The notes: generated by a model from the letters alone, not told the origin. DNA of 64,000 bases from Lunatimonas sp. (GCF_020832325.1 NZ_JAFIEU010000051.1:62001-126000), one strand, 5' to 3'; shown: positions 49,751 through 59,109, counted from the stretch's first letter. Program-made: numbers and translations.

Positions 49751-49783
49751 AAAAAGTCTGCCGGAATACGATTCCTGACAGAC
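49751..49783 (-). terminator. Terminator of the L31 gene
   Basis: GTCTG...GGAAT (from 49756) pairs with ATTCC...CAGAC (to 49783), an imperfect stem followed on the minus strand by TTTTTTATTTTTG. It lies 29 bases past the L31 stop. Confidence 0.75.
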
Positions 49784-49811
49784 CCTAAGTCTTTGCCTAT
49801 GGCAAAATAAA

Positions 49812-50057
49812 TTAATTCTTTTTGTAACGTCGGTTGAATTTCTCCACACGTCCAGCGGTATCCAACAACATCTTCTTGCCGGTGTAAAAAGGATGCGACG
49901 CAGAGCTAACCTCAATTTTAACCAACGGATATTCTTTGCCATCTTCCCACTCAATGGTCTCTTTCGTGTCAATGGTGGATTTGGTGATGAATTTATACTC
50001 ACTGGAAGTGTCTAAAAAAACTACTTCTCTGTAATTAGGATGAATATCTTTTTTCAT
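49812..50057 (-). CDS. rpmE2: 50S ribosomal protein L31 type B
   Basis: An 81-residue L31. [23 protein letters not shown] and [29 protein letters not shown] are diagnostic. The CxxC zinc pair of type A is absent, so this is the zinc-independent form. The start codon is followed upstream by repeat copy 4. A terminator follows the gene. Confidence 0.97.
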   Translation of the reverse strand: MKKDIHPNYREVVFLDTSSEYKFITKSTIDTKETIEWEDGKEYPLVKIEVSSASHPFYTGKKMLLDTAGRVEKFNRRYKKN

Positions 50058-50085
50058 GTGTCTATAATTTTCTTTTCATTGTGCG
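50055..50085 (-). repeat. Dispersed repeat, copy 4 (abuts the L31 start)
   Basis: CATGTGTCTATAATTTTCTTTTCATTGTGCG starts exactly at the L31 start codon. It is the most diverged copy: the first 16 bases match copies 1a-2b well, the GGTCACA part does not. Confidence 0.6.
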
Positions 50086-50370
50086 TAACCTATGCATTGC
50101 AGACCCCTGGGAAACTATATTTCCTGTTAACTAATCACTCCATCGTGTGACGAATCCGCTCTGTCCAATTTCATCGGTTTTGCCAGACTAGTTTTCTGGT
50201 CTTCTGAAATTGAGGCACAAATTTATTGCTTTCGTGAGTCGTTTCCAAACCTTTTTGAATAAAAACTTTCGGTTTACGATTGGATTTCAGAGATAAAGTT
50301 TACTTTCGCTGTGATAAGCTGACTTGGTGTGGATCGAGGCGGCTCCTCTTGGTTTTAGTTTGGAGTAATT
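50058..50370. other. Divergent intergenic region
   Basis: This 313-base gap between L31 and the Wzi/RemB-like gene holds repeat copy 4 and the related piece GTGTGACGAATCCGCTCTG-CCAATTTCAT (near 50145-50172). Beyond that I see no gene and no clear promoter. Confidence 0.45.
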
Positions 50371-52047
50371 ATGAAGGAGAAATTTTTGGGTTTATCGTTG
50401 CTCACAGCGCTGTTTCTCACGCAGGGTTTTGGCCAAGGAGCCTACATCAATTTCAATCGGGATTATTATCACCTGATAGAGCGATATGAAATCAAGCAAG
50501 GAATATTTGCGGAGCCTTTTCAGACAGGAATGAAGCCTTACCGCAGGGATCACGTGGCGGCATTTCTCAAAAACTTGTCCGCGGATTCTACTGTACGCAG
50601 TGCAAGGGATAGATTTAATCTGAGCTACCTTCAGCGGGACAATTGGGAGTTTTTTTTTGACGCAGCACCTGAGTCTGTCCATCGAGGTGTTCGTCCCTTT
50701 TATAGGACCCCTTCAGATTTTTACCATCATAGGGACAAGTCCTTTGACCTACACGTGAGCCCGGTACTTTATCTTCAGGCCGGAAGCGAATCTGGAGAGT
50801 CGGAGTTACGGTTTAGAAATACCCGTGGAGTAGAAGTAAGGGGCAGCATAGATCGAAAAATCGGTTTTTACACATTTTTGGCTACTACAGATCTGAAGTT
50901 TCCTTCCTGGGTGAGAGCATATACCCAATCGAATGGTGCGGTTCCGGGGGAGGGGTTTTGGAAACGGTTTCGGGGTACCGGGTATTCATTTTTTTCTGCC
51001 ACGGGCTATTTTACCTTTCAGGCCACAGAGCATGTGGGGATTCAGATGGGGCAGGATCGAAACTTTGTGGGAGACGGATATCGTTCCATGGTATTGTCAG
51101 ATTTTTCCAACCCCTATATGTTCGTAAAGGTCAATACAAAGATATGGAAGTTGAATTTGACCAATCTGTGGGCGCAAATGAATGCGGATGTGGTCTATGA
51201 TAGGGGATTTCCTACGGATGCCCGCTACCCGCAAAAGTGGTTTAGCCACCACCGCCTGTCGGCAGATCTGGGGAAGCGCCTCAATATAGGCGTGTTTGAA
51301 TCGGTGATGGCTAGTCAGTTTGATTGGAATTACCTTAGTCCCTTGATCTTTTACCGCTGGGTAGAGCATCAGTTGGGATCACCGGATAAGGTCATGCTGG
51401 GACTTGATTTGAAGTGGAACTTGCCTAAGCGTATGCAAGTATATGGACAGTTTGCATTGGATGAGTTTGTCTTTAGTGAGTTTTTTGGCATAGATGGCAA
51501 GCAATCCAGCCGGAATAAGTATGGACTGCAGGCGGGGCTAAAGGCGATAGAGCCGCTTGGGATCTCCCATCTCGACCTTCAGATAGAATACAATCAGGCC
51601 AGGCCATATACCTATCAAGAGAAATTTGAGTTTCAGTCCTTCACCAACTACCGGACACCACTGACGCATCCTTTAGGTGCAAATTTCAGAGAGGGAGTCG
51701 GTATTATACGTTATCAAGCCGCACCCAAATTGAACCTACAGGGCTTACTTATTTATCAGTATTTCGGAGAGGACCCGGATGAGACTGCTAATTTTGGGGG
51801 CGATGTATTGAAAAATAGGACGGTAAACAGCACAAGTCTGTTTGGGAATGTGATTGGGCAGGGTGTGGCCAACCGGGTTGTTCAGACAAACGTTTTGGCC
51901 AGCTATATGCTGAGGCACAACCTGTTTTTTGATCTCGGCTATACCTACCGGAATCAAAGGGTACTGGATACGGGAGCAACGGATGCGACGGGGTTCTTTC
52001 AGGGTTCTCTTCGCCTGAATATTGCCCGGTTCGACACCAATTTTTAA
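50371..52047 (+). CDS. Outer-membrane protein, Wzi/RemB-like
   Basis: A 558-residue protein with a short signal (MKEKFLGLSLLTALFLTQGFGQ). The mature start AYINFNRDYYHLIERYEIKQGIF resembles gliding-motility protein RemB and the wider capsule-assembly Wzi group. Further on, GVGIQMGQDRNFVGDGYRSMVLSDF and WNYLSPLIFYRWVEHQLG have the 'RNFIG-DG' pattern I associate with RemB. A long beta-barrel with many Tyr/Phe strands follows. A role in surface polysaccharide or gliding adhesins is inferred. It is not in an operon with other gliding genes here. Confidence 0.65.
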   Translation: MKEKFLGLSLLTALFLTQGFGQGAYINFNRDYYHLIERYEIKQGIFAEPFQTGMKPYRRDHVAAFLKNLSADSTVRSARDRFNLSYLQRDNWEFFFDAAPESVHRGVRPFYRTPSDFYHHRDKSFDLHVSPVLYLQAGSESGESELRFRNTRGVEVRGSIDRKIGFYTFLATTDLKFPSWVRAYTQSNGAVPGEGFWKRFRGTGYSFFSATGYFTFQATEHVGIQMGQDRNFVGDGYRSMVLSDFSNPYMFVKVNTKIWKLNLTNLWAQMNADVVYDRGFPTDARYPQKWFSHHRLSADLGKRLNIGVFESVMASQFDWNYLSPLIFYRWVEHQLGSPDKVMLGLDLKWNLPKRMQVYGQFALDEFVFSEFFGIDGKQSSRNKYGLQAGLKAIEPLGISHLDLQIEYNQARPYTYQEKFEFQSFTNYRTPLTHPLGANFREGVGIIRYQAAPKLNLQGLLIYQYFGEDPDETANFGGDVLKNRTVNSTSLFGNVIGQGVANRVVQTNVLASYMLRHNLFFDLGYTYRNQRVLDTGATDATGFFQGSLRLNIARFDTNF

Positions 52048-52211
52048 ATTGATTTGCCCTGTTTTTCCTATCGGTTTTTGATGGCACGAGATATGTAGTA
52101 CATTTTAATCAATGGCATTAGAAGGGTTTCTGGGTAGAGTCCGTAGAAAAACCTTTTCGCTGTGGCGCCAGTTTAGTAACTTAGGTATTCCAAACTAATT
52201 TTGACTCAATT

Positions 52212-52568
52212 ATGGAAAAGGTAAACAGTATATTCCAACTTATAAGCGCACTTTTTTTTGGGGTGGCGCTTATCTTTTTTTTAACCTATGAGCGAATGTG
52301 GGACAGTCCTTTGGAGGCCGGGACCGTGGTAAGTTGGTTGTTGGTTGGGACAGTTTTACATTTGATATCTTGGGCAGTAACCTCGATGGCAAAGCGCAAC
52401 ATGGTCAAGAAAATAGATCAAGCTGAAATGGAAAAGAAAGAACTAAAGGCGATGGTCTTTGACCTCGAACGAACGCTTAAATTGGGTAAAATAGATCGGA
52501 AATTGGAAGGAGGAGACGTTGCTGATCGGGAGTCTTCTTCCATCAAGCCAAGGGAAAATTTCAAGTAA
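52212..52568 (+). CDS. Small membrane protein with coiled-coil tail, unknown
   Basis: A 118-residue protein. Two transmembrane helices (IFQLISALFFGVALIFFLTY and VVSWLLVGTVLHLISWAV) are followed by a charged helix (KKIDQAEMEKKELKAMVFDLERTLKLGKIDR) likely to form a coiled coil. The C-terminus is polar. No known family was recognised. It lies 66 bases upstream of the ComM-like gene but is separated from it by a promoter-like sequence. It might be a small membrane scaffold, which is only a guess. Confidence 0.6.
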   Translation: MEKVNSIFQLISALFFGVALIFFLTYERMWDSPLEAGTVVSWLLVGTVLHLISWAVTSMAKRNMVKKIDQAEMEKKELKAMVFDLERTLKLGKIDRKLEGGDVADRESSSIKPRENFK

Positions 52569-52576
52569 TTATCGTT

Positions 52577-52605
52577 TTTTGAGAGAATTGACTATCTTAA
52601 GTTTG
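52577..52605 (+). promoter_or_regulatory. Promoter for the ComM-like gene
   Basis: A TTTTG (to 52581) and a TAAGTTTG box (52598-52605), an exact TAnnTTTG match. Spacing of 16 bases is a little short of the usual 19-21. The leader would be about 22 bases. Confidence 0.4.
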
Positions 52606-52633
52606 TTTTTATTGATTTTAAACGAGTTTTCAG

Positions 52634-54172
52634 ATGGTTGCAAAAACTTTTGGTAGTGCGGTGTCCGGAGTGGACGCCAAGCTGATTACCATCGAGGTGA
52701 ATGTAGGACAGGGCACTAGCTTTTACATGGTAGGCCTTCCGGACAGCGCAGTGAAGGAAAGTCAGCAGCGAGTGGAGTCAGCGCTGAAATATTTTGGTTA
52801 CCGGATGCCGCGGCAGAAAGTGGTAGTGAATTTGGCACCTGCGGACATCCGAAAAGAGGGGTCCTCTTATGATTTGCCGATCGCCATGGGGATTTTGCAG
52901 GCGTCGGAACAAGTCGTCTTTCCAGCATTGGAGGAGTATCTCATTATGGGGGAGTTGGCTTTGGACGGCAAGCTGAGGCCTATCAAGGGAGTGCTGCCCA
53001 TTGCTATAGAGGGTAGAAAGCGCGGGTTTCGCGGGTTTATTTTGCCGCGCGAGAATGCGGCGGAGGCTTCAATCGTCAATAACCTGGACATCATCGGTGT
53101 AGATAATCTAGAGGAGGCTATTCATTTTTTGGAGGGTAAGACCGACATTGAACCGACCATTACGGATACCCGCGATATATTTTATCATTCCCTTTCGGAC
53201 TATGAGTTTGATTTTTCGGATGTTCAAGGACAGGAGAATATCAAGCGTGCGATGGAGATTGCCGCTGCAGGTGGCCACAACGTGATTATGATCGGCCCCC
53301 CTGGAGCTGGAAAGACCATGCTAGCCAAACGCTTGCCTTCGATTCTGCCACCACTTAGCTTACATGAAGCCTTAGAGACAACCAAGATTCATTCGGTGGC
53401 TGGTAAATTGGGGGTAGAAGCATCTCTCATAGCCAAGCGTCCCTTTCGTTCGCCTCATCACACCATAAGTGACGTAGCATTGGTAGGTGGGGGAGGAAAT
53501 CCGCAACCTGGGGAAATATCCCTTTCTCACAATGGGGTATTGTTCTTAGATGAGCTGCCTGAGTTTAAGCGTACGGTACTTGAGGTGATGCGGCAACCCT
53601 TGGAGGAGCGAAAGGTGACGATTTCCAGAGCAAAGGTATCGGTTGACTTCCCGGCAAATTTCATGCTGATAGCCAGCATGAACCCTTGTCCCTGCGGTTA
53701 TTATAACCATCCGGAAAAGGAGTGTGTCTGTGGTCCGGGAGTGGTTCAAAAGTATCTGAACAAGGTCAGTGGACCGTTGTTGGATCGCATAGATCTTCAT
53801 GTGGAGGTGACACCCGTGAGGTTTGATGAGATGACATCCAATAGAAAGGCCGAGTCCAGCAGTTCCATCAGAGAGCGGGTCACCAAAGCCAGAGAAAGGC
53901 AGGTTACCCGGTTTGACGGGCAAAAGGAAATCTATTGCAACGCCATGATGCCCTCGCACATGGTAAAGGAAATTTGTATGATCAATGATGCTGGGAAGGC
54001 CTTGCTCAAGACAGCCATGGAGAGGTTGGGTCTGTCAGCAAGGGCCTACGATCGGATTCTAAAAGTATCAAAGACCATAGCCGATCTTGCGTGTAGCGAC
54101 GAGATTAAAGTGGAGCATTTGGCAGAGGCTATTCAATATAGAAGTTTGGATAGAGAGGGCTGGGCTGGTTGA
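52634..54172 (+). CDS. comM: YifB/ComM-family Mg-chelatase-like AAA+ ATPase
   Basis: A 512-residue helicase-like AAA+ protein. The N-terminal ChlI-like/LonC domain contains ITIEVNVGQGTSFYMVGLPDSAVKESQQRVESAL. Walker A is MIGPPGAGKTMLAKRLPSILP, Walker B is NGVLFLDELPEFKR, and a four-Cys/zinc-like loop is NPCPCGYYNHPEKECVCGP. ComM drives branch migration during natural transformation in other bacteria. Length and motif order are normal. No other competence gene lies in the window. Confidence 0.93.
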   Translation: MVAKTFGSAVSGVDAKLITIEVNVGQGTSFYMVGLPDSAVKESQQRVESALKYFGYRMPRQKVVVNLAPADIRKEGSSYDLPIAMGILQASEQVVFPALEEYLIMGELALDGKLRPIKGVLPIAIEGRKRGFRGFILPRENAAEASIVNNLDIIGVDNLEEAIHFLEGKTDIEPTITDTRDIFYHSLSDYEFDFSDVQGQENIKRAMEIAAAGGHNVIMIGPPGAGKTMLAKRLPSILPPLSLHEALETTKIHSVAGKLGVEASLIAKRPFRSPHHTISDVALVGGGGNPQPGEISLSHNGVLFLDELPEFKRTVLEVMRQPLEERKVTISRAKVSVDFPANFMLIASMNPCPCGYYNHPEKECVCGPGVVQKYLNKVSGPLLDRIDLHVEVTPVRFDEMTSNRKAESSSSIRERVTKARERQVTRFDGQKEIYCNAMMPSHMVKEICMINDAGKALLKTAMERLGLSARAYDRILKVSKTIADLACSDEIKVEHLAEAIQYRSLDREGWAG

Positions 54173-54394
54173 AAAGGTATTAGATATGCAATTTTTGACA
54201 ATTTTCGCGGGGTTTCATTTGGAATCTTTGTAAAATATTCCTTCCTTTAAATCAGCAATTTAACAGCCTCCCACCTTTTCTAACTACTAAAGATTTGTTT
54301 GTCCTTGTTCTCGTATTACGAGATAGGCCTGTGGATTTCGTTTGAGGGATAGGGGTAGATTAGGCTCAATTGTCACTTTACTCAACAACCAACG

Positions 54395-54856
54395 ATGTGG
54401 TCCAAAGATAAAAGAATTCAAGAAGAGCTAGGGTTGGCCAGTTCCACCTCCGTTTTTGCAGCCGGTCTAAGCATGACTGGAGAAATCCATTCCAAAAGTG
54501 ATATTCGTATAGAGGGGGAAGTTAAGGGGATAATCGTAACCAAAAAGAAGTTGGTGGTTAGTCCGTCCGGTTGCATACATGGGGATGTGTGGGCCCATGA
54601 AGTGTGTGTGATGGGTGAAGTTAAAGGTAATTTGAACGTACAGGGATTGGCTCGACTAACCGCTACCTCTAAGGTTCGCGGAGAAGTGATTTCTGCCTCC
54701 GTAGAAATAGAGGCGGGATCAGATTTTGAAGGTGCAGTAAAGCGAATTGAGCAAAATCAAAAGGCAGAGCCTGTACTCAAAGAGCTGAAAATGATCAAAC
54801 TCAGTAATACATCACTATCAGGAGGGAGGACATTAAAGCAAGTAGGAGAGCGATAG
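54395..54856 (+). CDS. Bactofilin, short form
   Basis: A 153-residue bactofilin. The beta-helix core (about 23-115) has the same repeat pattern as the copy at 40865: SMTGEIHSKSDIRIEGEVKGIIVTKKKLVVSPSGCIHGDVWAHEVCVMGEVKGNLNVQG. Only a short C-terminal tail follows. It is not linked to an actin-like gene. Two bactofilins of different length suggest separate scaffolds. A 222-base gap upstream carries no recognised promoter. It converges with the trans-sulfuration gene after only 3 bases. Confidence 0.9.
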   Translation: MWSKDKRIQEELGLASSTSVFAAGLSMTGEIHSKSDIRIEGEVKGIIVTKKKLVVSPSGCIHGDVWAHEVCVMGEVKGNLNVQGLARLTATSKVRGEVISASVEIEAGSDFEGAVKRIEQNQKAEPVLKELKMIKLSNTSLSGGRTLKQVGER

Positions 54857-54859
54857 GGT

Positions 54860-55972
54860 TCACTTGCCTAAAGTTTTCAAACCAGACGCTAAGTCCTCCG
54901 TGAGGTCTGCTATGTTTTCTAATCCCACCGACATGCGTATGAGGTTTTCCGGAGATTTCGAATCTGGTCCTTCTACGTGTGCCCTCCGCTCAATAAGGCT
55001 TTCCACTCCCCCTAGACTGGTGGCATTGCTGAAATAACGGAGAGATTGTACAAATCTGTCACTTTCTTTAGCTCCACCCTTTACCAAGAAAGTGACCATG
55101 CCGCCAAACCCTCGCATCAGTTCTCCTGCAAGCGTATAGCCTGGATCAGAAGGCAATCCCGGGTAGATAACTTTCTCCACCAGTGGGTGTTGGTGCAGGT
55201 ATTCTGCCACTGCTTGCGCATTGGCGCAATGTCCCTTCATTCGATAAGCGAGGGTTTTGATGCTTCTGCATAGTAGGTAGCAGTCAAAAGGAGAAGGGAC
55301 TGCCCCTCCTATGGCCTGAACAGTTTTGATGCTTTGCCAGAATTCATCGGCTTCTTTGGTGACGAGTATTCCCGCTAGTACATCGCTGTGCCCTCCGATA
55401 TATTTGGTCGCACTATGCATGACCATATCGGCACCAAGGGTCAGGGGATTTTGCAGGATGGGCGTGGCAAACGTGTTGTCGCAGATCATCCTTACCTTGG
55501 CTTCCTTCGCTATCTGTGCAATCAAAGGAATGTTTGTGATCTGAATCAATGGATTGGAAGGGCTTTCGACCCAAATTAAGCTAGTCTCAGGTTTGATGGC
55601 CGATCTAACCTGCTCCGGCTGCGTCATATCGACAAAAGTCACCGCAAGAGTATCCCGAAATACCTCCAAGAGCTGTTTTTTTAGTCCGTGGTACATATCC
55701 AATGGCGCGACCACATGGGAGCCCTGTTCGAGGCATTGAAAAACCGCCATGCCAGCAGTATTCCCCGAAGAAAATGCAGCTGCTTCCCTGCCAAGCTCCA
55801 AAGCAGCCATTACCCTTTCCAATGAAGCACGGTTTGGATTTGCAAATCGTCCATACACCAGCGAACTTTCTCCGTGTAAGTAGGTAGTAGAAAGTGTAAT
55901 CGGTTGAATCACGGGCTGGTAAAGGTCATTGACCTGATTGGAAAGATGGATAGCGGCGGTTTCCGGTTTCAT
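54860..55972 (-). CDS. Trans-sulfuration PLP enzyme (cystathionine gamma-synthase/lyase type)
   Basis: A 370-residue Cys/Met-metabolism PLP enzyme. Features: a YGRFANPNRASLERVMAALE N-terminal region, a SSGNTAGMAVFQCL phosphate-binding loop, an Asp in MICDNTFATPIL, and PLP Lys in HSATKYIGGHSDVLAG. The C-terminal half has SLGGVESLIERRA. Family members include cystathionine gamma-synthase, beta- and gamma-lyases and methionine gamma-lyase; the sequence alone does not settle which. A DUF4293 gene lies 11 bases upstream on the same strand. Confidence 0.87.
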   Translation of the reverse strand: MKPETAAIHLSNQVNDLYQPVIQPITLSTTYLHGESSLVYGRFANPNRASLERVMAALELGREAAAFSSGNTAGMAVFQCLEQGSHVVAPLDMYHGLKKQLLEVFRDTLAVTFVDMTQPEQVRSAIKPETSLIWVESPSNPLIQITNIPLIAQIAKEAKVRMICDNTFATPILQNPLTLGADMVMHSATKYIGGHSDVLAGILVTKEADEFWQSIKTVQAIGGAVPSPFDCYLLCRSIKTLAYRMKGHCANAQAVAEYLHQHPLVEKVIYPGLPSDPGYTLAGELMRGFGGMVTFLVKGGAKESDRFVQSLRYFSNATSLGGVESLIERRAHVEGPDSKSPENLIRMSVGLENIADLTEDLASGLKTLGK

Positions 55973-55983
55973 AGGTGTGAGGG

Positions 55984-56463
55984 TTACCGGATGCGATCCA
56001 CCGACCTAACCAACATCTCATCTTTACGGATAAACCGGTTGGCCAACATATTCATGATAAGTGCAAAGATGATCGCATAAAACCCAATGATGTAGGCACC
56101 TGTCGCCTCTGGATTAAACGTTTCGTTTGCATTGTAGGTGATGAAAACCGTGGCTCCCAAGCATATTCCCATAACCAAGGAATTAATCATGTTTAAAAAC
56201 ATCTGCCTGGTTCTGTTTTTATATTGCAGTAAGCTGTAGACAGCTATGAGACCGGCCACGACCGCCAATATACCGATGAGGTAGTTATTGTTGTGTTCGA
56301 TAATCTGCCCGGAATTAATGGATGTTGTCACCAGTGCCCATGAGGTGAGCTTCAATTGCTCGGTTTGGGAAGGATTGACCTGTACCCAAATGGTAAGAAA
56401 CGGCAAGGAAAACATGGTGATTGCTACCAACAGCAGAAAAACGGATTGAAGACGTTGTATCAT
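55984..56463 (-). CDS. DUF4293 membrane protein
   Basis: A 159-residue protein with four predicted transmembrane helices (SVFLLLVAITMFSLPFLTIWV; YLIGILAVVAGLIAVYSLL; MINSLVMGICLGATVFITY; GFYAIIFALIMNMLANRFI). The start MIQRLQSVFLLL and the ending IRKDEMLVRSVDRIR are typical of DUF4293, a family conserved in Bacteroidota with no known function. Co-transcription with the trans-sulfuration gene is likely given the 11-base gap. Confidence 0.88.
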   Translation of the reverse strand: MIQRLQSVFLLLVAITMFSLPFLTIWVQVNPSQTEQLKLTSWALVTTSINSGQIIEHNNNYLIGILAVVAGLIAVYSLLQYKNRTRQMFLNMINSLVMGICLGATVFITYNANETFNPEATGAYIIGFYAIIFALIMNMLANRFIRKDEMLVRSVDRIR

Positions 56464-56549
56464 TTTTTATAAATTTAAACAAAGTAAGTTCGGAAAATCA
56501 TTTTTCGCAAGGTTTACGCCGAAAGCAGCTTTAATTTTCAGGGTTGGCG

Positions 56550-56557
56550 TATCTTTG
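56550..56557 (+). promoter_or_regulatory. -7 box for truA
   Basis: TATCTTTG matches TAnnTTTG, giving a leader of about 12-14 bases before ATG 56576. No clear -33 TTTG at the expected spacing. Confidence 0.45.
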
Positions 56558-56575
56558 TGAACCAAAAGGAAGTTG

Positions 56576-57322
56576 ATGAAAAGGTATTTTCTGGAGTTGG
56601 CCTATCAGGGCACAAATTACCACGGGTGGCAGATCCAAGAAAACGCTACTTCGGTGCAGGAAGTGGTACAGCGAGCCCTATCTACAATCCTGAGGACGCC
56701 AATTCAGATAATGGGCAGTGGTAGAACCGATGCCGGAGTCCACGCCAAGCAACAATTTGCCCACTTTGAATGTTTGAGCATTGGTGACAAGAATGACTTT
56801 CTGAAAAAGATCAATTCGGTATTGCCTCCTGATATTGGTGTATTCCAAGTGTATGAGGTGAAAGACGATGCGAATGCCCGTTTCGCAGCCCAGTGGAGGA
56901 GCTATGAATATGTGATCGGAATGCGAAAAAACCCCTTTGAAGATGGGTTAGTATGGAGGTGTTTTTATGAACTGGACATAACCCAAATGAACCTCGCGGC
57001 GGATTTGCTCCTTAACTACGATGATTTTGAGTCTTTCAGCCGAATAAAGACGGAGACGAAGCATTTTCGTTGTAAAATAAAAAATGCCTATTGGGAACAA
57101 AAAGACCACCATTTGCTTTTTCATATAACTGCAAACCGGTTTTTGAGAGGTATGGTGCGAGCTATTGTAGGTACCTTGGTTTTAGTAGGTAGGGGGCAAT
57201 TGGGTTTGGGCGATTTTGAGGAGATCATTCAGGCCAAACGCAGGGTAGCTGCGGGTGCTTCAGCCCCGCCACAGGGCTTGTACTTATCGAAGGTGGTCTA
57301 TCCAAGTCATATTTTTATTTAA
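56576..57322 (+). CDS. truA: tRNA pseudouridine(38-40) synthase
   Basis: A 248-residue TruA, which isomerises U38-U40 in the anticodon arm of many tRNAs. Catalytic Asp is in MGSGRTDAGVHAKQQFAHFE. Further conserved segments are FAAQWRSYEYVIG, DFESFSRIKTETKHFRC and FLRGMVRAIVGTLVLVGRG. The frame can be opened at TTG 56573, but ATG 56576 is next and preferred. The ABC exporter follows after 11 bases. Confidence 0.96.
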   Translation: MKRYFLELAYQGTNYHGWQIQENATSVQEVVQRALSTILRTPIQIMGSGRTDAGVHAKQQFAHFECLSIGDKNDFLKKINSVLPPDIGVFQVYEVKDDANARFAAQWRSYEYVIGMRKNPFEDGLVWRCFYELDITQMNLAADLLLNYDDFESFSRIKTETKHFRCKIKNAYWEQKDHHLLFHITANRFLRGMVRAIVGTLVLVGRGQLGLGDFEEIIQAKRRVAAGASAPPQGLYLSKVVYPSHIFI

Positions 57323-57333
57323 CGAGTAAGATT

Positions 57334-59109
57334 TTGAGTCTAGAGAAAGAAAACGTAAGTAGTGGCGAAATTCTGGACATGGATGTCCTGAAAAAACTTT
57401 ATCTGTTCGTAAGGCCCTATCAGCGACATTTCTATTTTTTGGTGGTTTTGACATTGGCCTTAGCGGTTTTAGCACCTACACGGCCCTTGTTGATTCAGAT
57501 TGCGATTGATGATTACGTTAGCGTTGGGGATGGGATGGGGTTGTTGAGAATCACAGGCTTTTTGGTAGGTCTGCTGGTGTTGCATGCCATCGTTCAGTTT
57601 GGACATACCTATCTATCTGGATGGATAGGTCAGGTCATTATACGGGACATCCGCACGAAGCTTTATCGGCACCTGCTCAAAATGCGGTTGAAATTTTTCG
57701 ATAATACTCCCATCGGGCGCCTTGTGACTAGGAGTATTTCGGACATTGAAACGCTCGCAGACGTATTCAGTCAGGGTTTGGCATCTATCATTGGGGATTT
57801 ACTGCAATTGGTGGCTATTTTGATAGTCATGTTTTGGGTAGATTGGAAGCTCACCCTCGTCAGTTTGAGTACGCTTCCTTTACTGATCGTCTCAACGTAT
57901 GTGTTTAAGGAAAAGGTAAAGGAATCTTTCAATGAGGTCAGGAATGCCGTGTCTAATTTGAATTCTTTTCTCCAGGAGCACATCACGGGTATGAATATCA
58001 TTCAGATATTTAACCGGGAAAACAGGGAGTTTGAAAAATTTAAAGATATAAACCGGGAACATCGCAAGGCACATTTAAAGTCTGTTTTGTACTATTCGGT
58101 CTATTACCCGGTTGCAGAGATCATTCAAGCGATCGGCATTGGGTTGGTAGTGTGGTACGGAGCCACTGGAGTGTTTGATCTGGAATTGAAAGTTGGTATA
58201 CTCATTTCGTTTATTATGTACCTGCAGTTATTCTTCAGACCAATCCGAATGATTGCCGATCGATTCAATACATTGCAAATGGGAGTGGTGAGTTCTGCTA
58301 GGATTTTTAAGCTTTTGGAGAACAATGAACAGATTCCCGATGAGGGATCTTTCAGGCCAGATCGAATTCAGGGGAACATTTCTTTCCAAAATGTTTGGTT
58401 TGCCTATAACGACGAGGAATGGGTATTGAAGAATATCCAATTCGATGTGAGGCACGGAGAGACGGTTGCTTTGGTGGGGGCTACTGGGGCCGGTAAATCC
58501 TCTGTAATTAACCTGATGAGTCGGTTTTATGAAATCAATAGGGGTAGCCTGTTGTTGGATAACAGGGATATTCGGGAGTATTCGCTGGAGACCTTAAGAA
58601 AGCACATTGGGGTAGTACTACAGGATGTTTTTTTGTTTTCAGACACGATTTATTATAACATCACCCTGGGCAATCCAGATATATCGCGGGAGCAGGTAAT
58701 GGCAGCGGCTGATTTGGTTGGCGCTAGACGCTTTATAGAGCGGTTGCCTGGAGGCTTGGACTACGATGTGAAGGAAAGAGGTGCTACGCTTTCCGTTGGG
58801 CAAAGGCAGTTGATTTCCTTTGTACGGGCGATGGTCTATGATCCCGAGATTATTGTATTGGACGAGGCCACGTCTTCGGTGGATACCGAAACAGAGGAGT
58901 TGATACAAGAGGCGATCGAAAAAATGATGCAGGGGCGCACATCCATTGTGATTGCTCACAGACTGTCTACCATTCAGCGGGCCGATAAGATCATCGTGCT
59001 GCACCAAGGTGAAATCAAGGAGTCCGGGACTCACGAGGAGCTGCTCCGAAAAGGTGGCTACTATGCCCAGTTGCATCAGATGCAGCTGAAATCCTTGGTT
59101 GTGGGATAA
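57334..59109 (+). CDS. ABC exporter, fused permease-ATPase (MsbA-like)
   Basis: A 591-residue half-transporter. A short cytoplasmic lead precedes six transmembrane helices (about 25-310), then the ATPase: Walker A LVGATGAGKSSVINL, Q-loop VVLQDVFLF, signature LSVGQRQL (Gly to Val at the second position compared with LSGGQ), Walker B IIVLDEATSSVD and H-loop IVIAHRLS. It begins with TTG 57334 (MSLEKENVSSGEI); ATG 57379 is the alternative. Related proteins export lipids, peptides or drugs; the substrate is unknown. It is probably co-transcribed with truA. Confidence 0.9.
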   Translation: MSLEKENVSSGEILDMDVLKKLYLFVRPYQRHFYFLVVLTLALAVLAPTRPLLIQIAIDDYVSVGDGMGLLRITGFLVGLLVLHAIVQFGHTYLSGWIGQVIIRDIRTKLYRHLLKMRLKFFDNTPIGRLVTRSISDIETLADVFSQGLASIIGDLLQLVAILIVMFWVDWKLTLVSLSTLPLLIVSTYVFKEKVKESFNEVRNAVSNLNSFLQEHITGMNIIQIFNRENREFEKFKDINREHRKAHLKSVLYYSVYYPVAEIIQAIGIGLVVWYGATGVFDLELKVGILISFIMYLQLFFRPIRMIADRFNTLQMGVVSSARIFKLLENNEQIPDEGSFRPDRIQGNISFQNVWFAYNDEEWVLKNIQFDVRHGETVALVGATGAGKSSVINLMSRFYEINRGSLLLDNRDIREYSLETLRKHIGVVLQDVFLFSDTIYYNITLGNPDISREQVMAAADLVGARRFIERLPGGLDYDVKERGATLSVGQRQLISFVRAMVYDPEIIVLDEATSSVDTETEELIQEAIEKMMQGRTSIVIAHRLSTIQRADKIIVLHQGEIKESGTHEELLRKGGYYAQLHQMQLKSLVVG

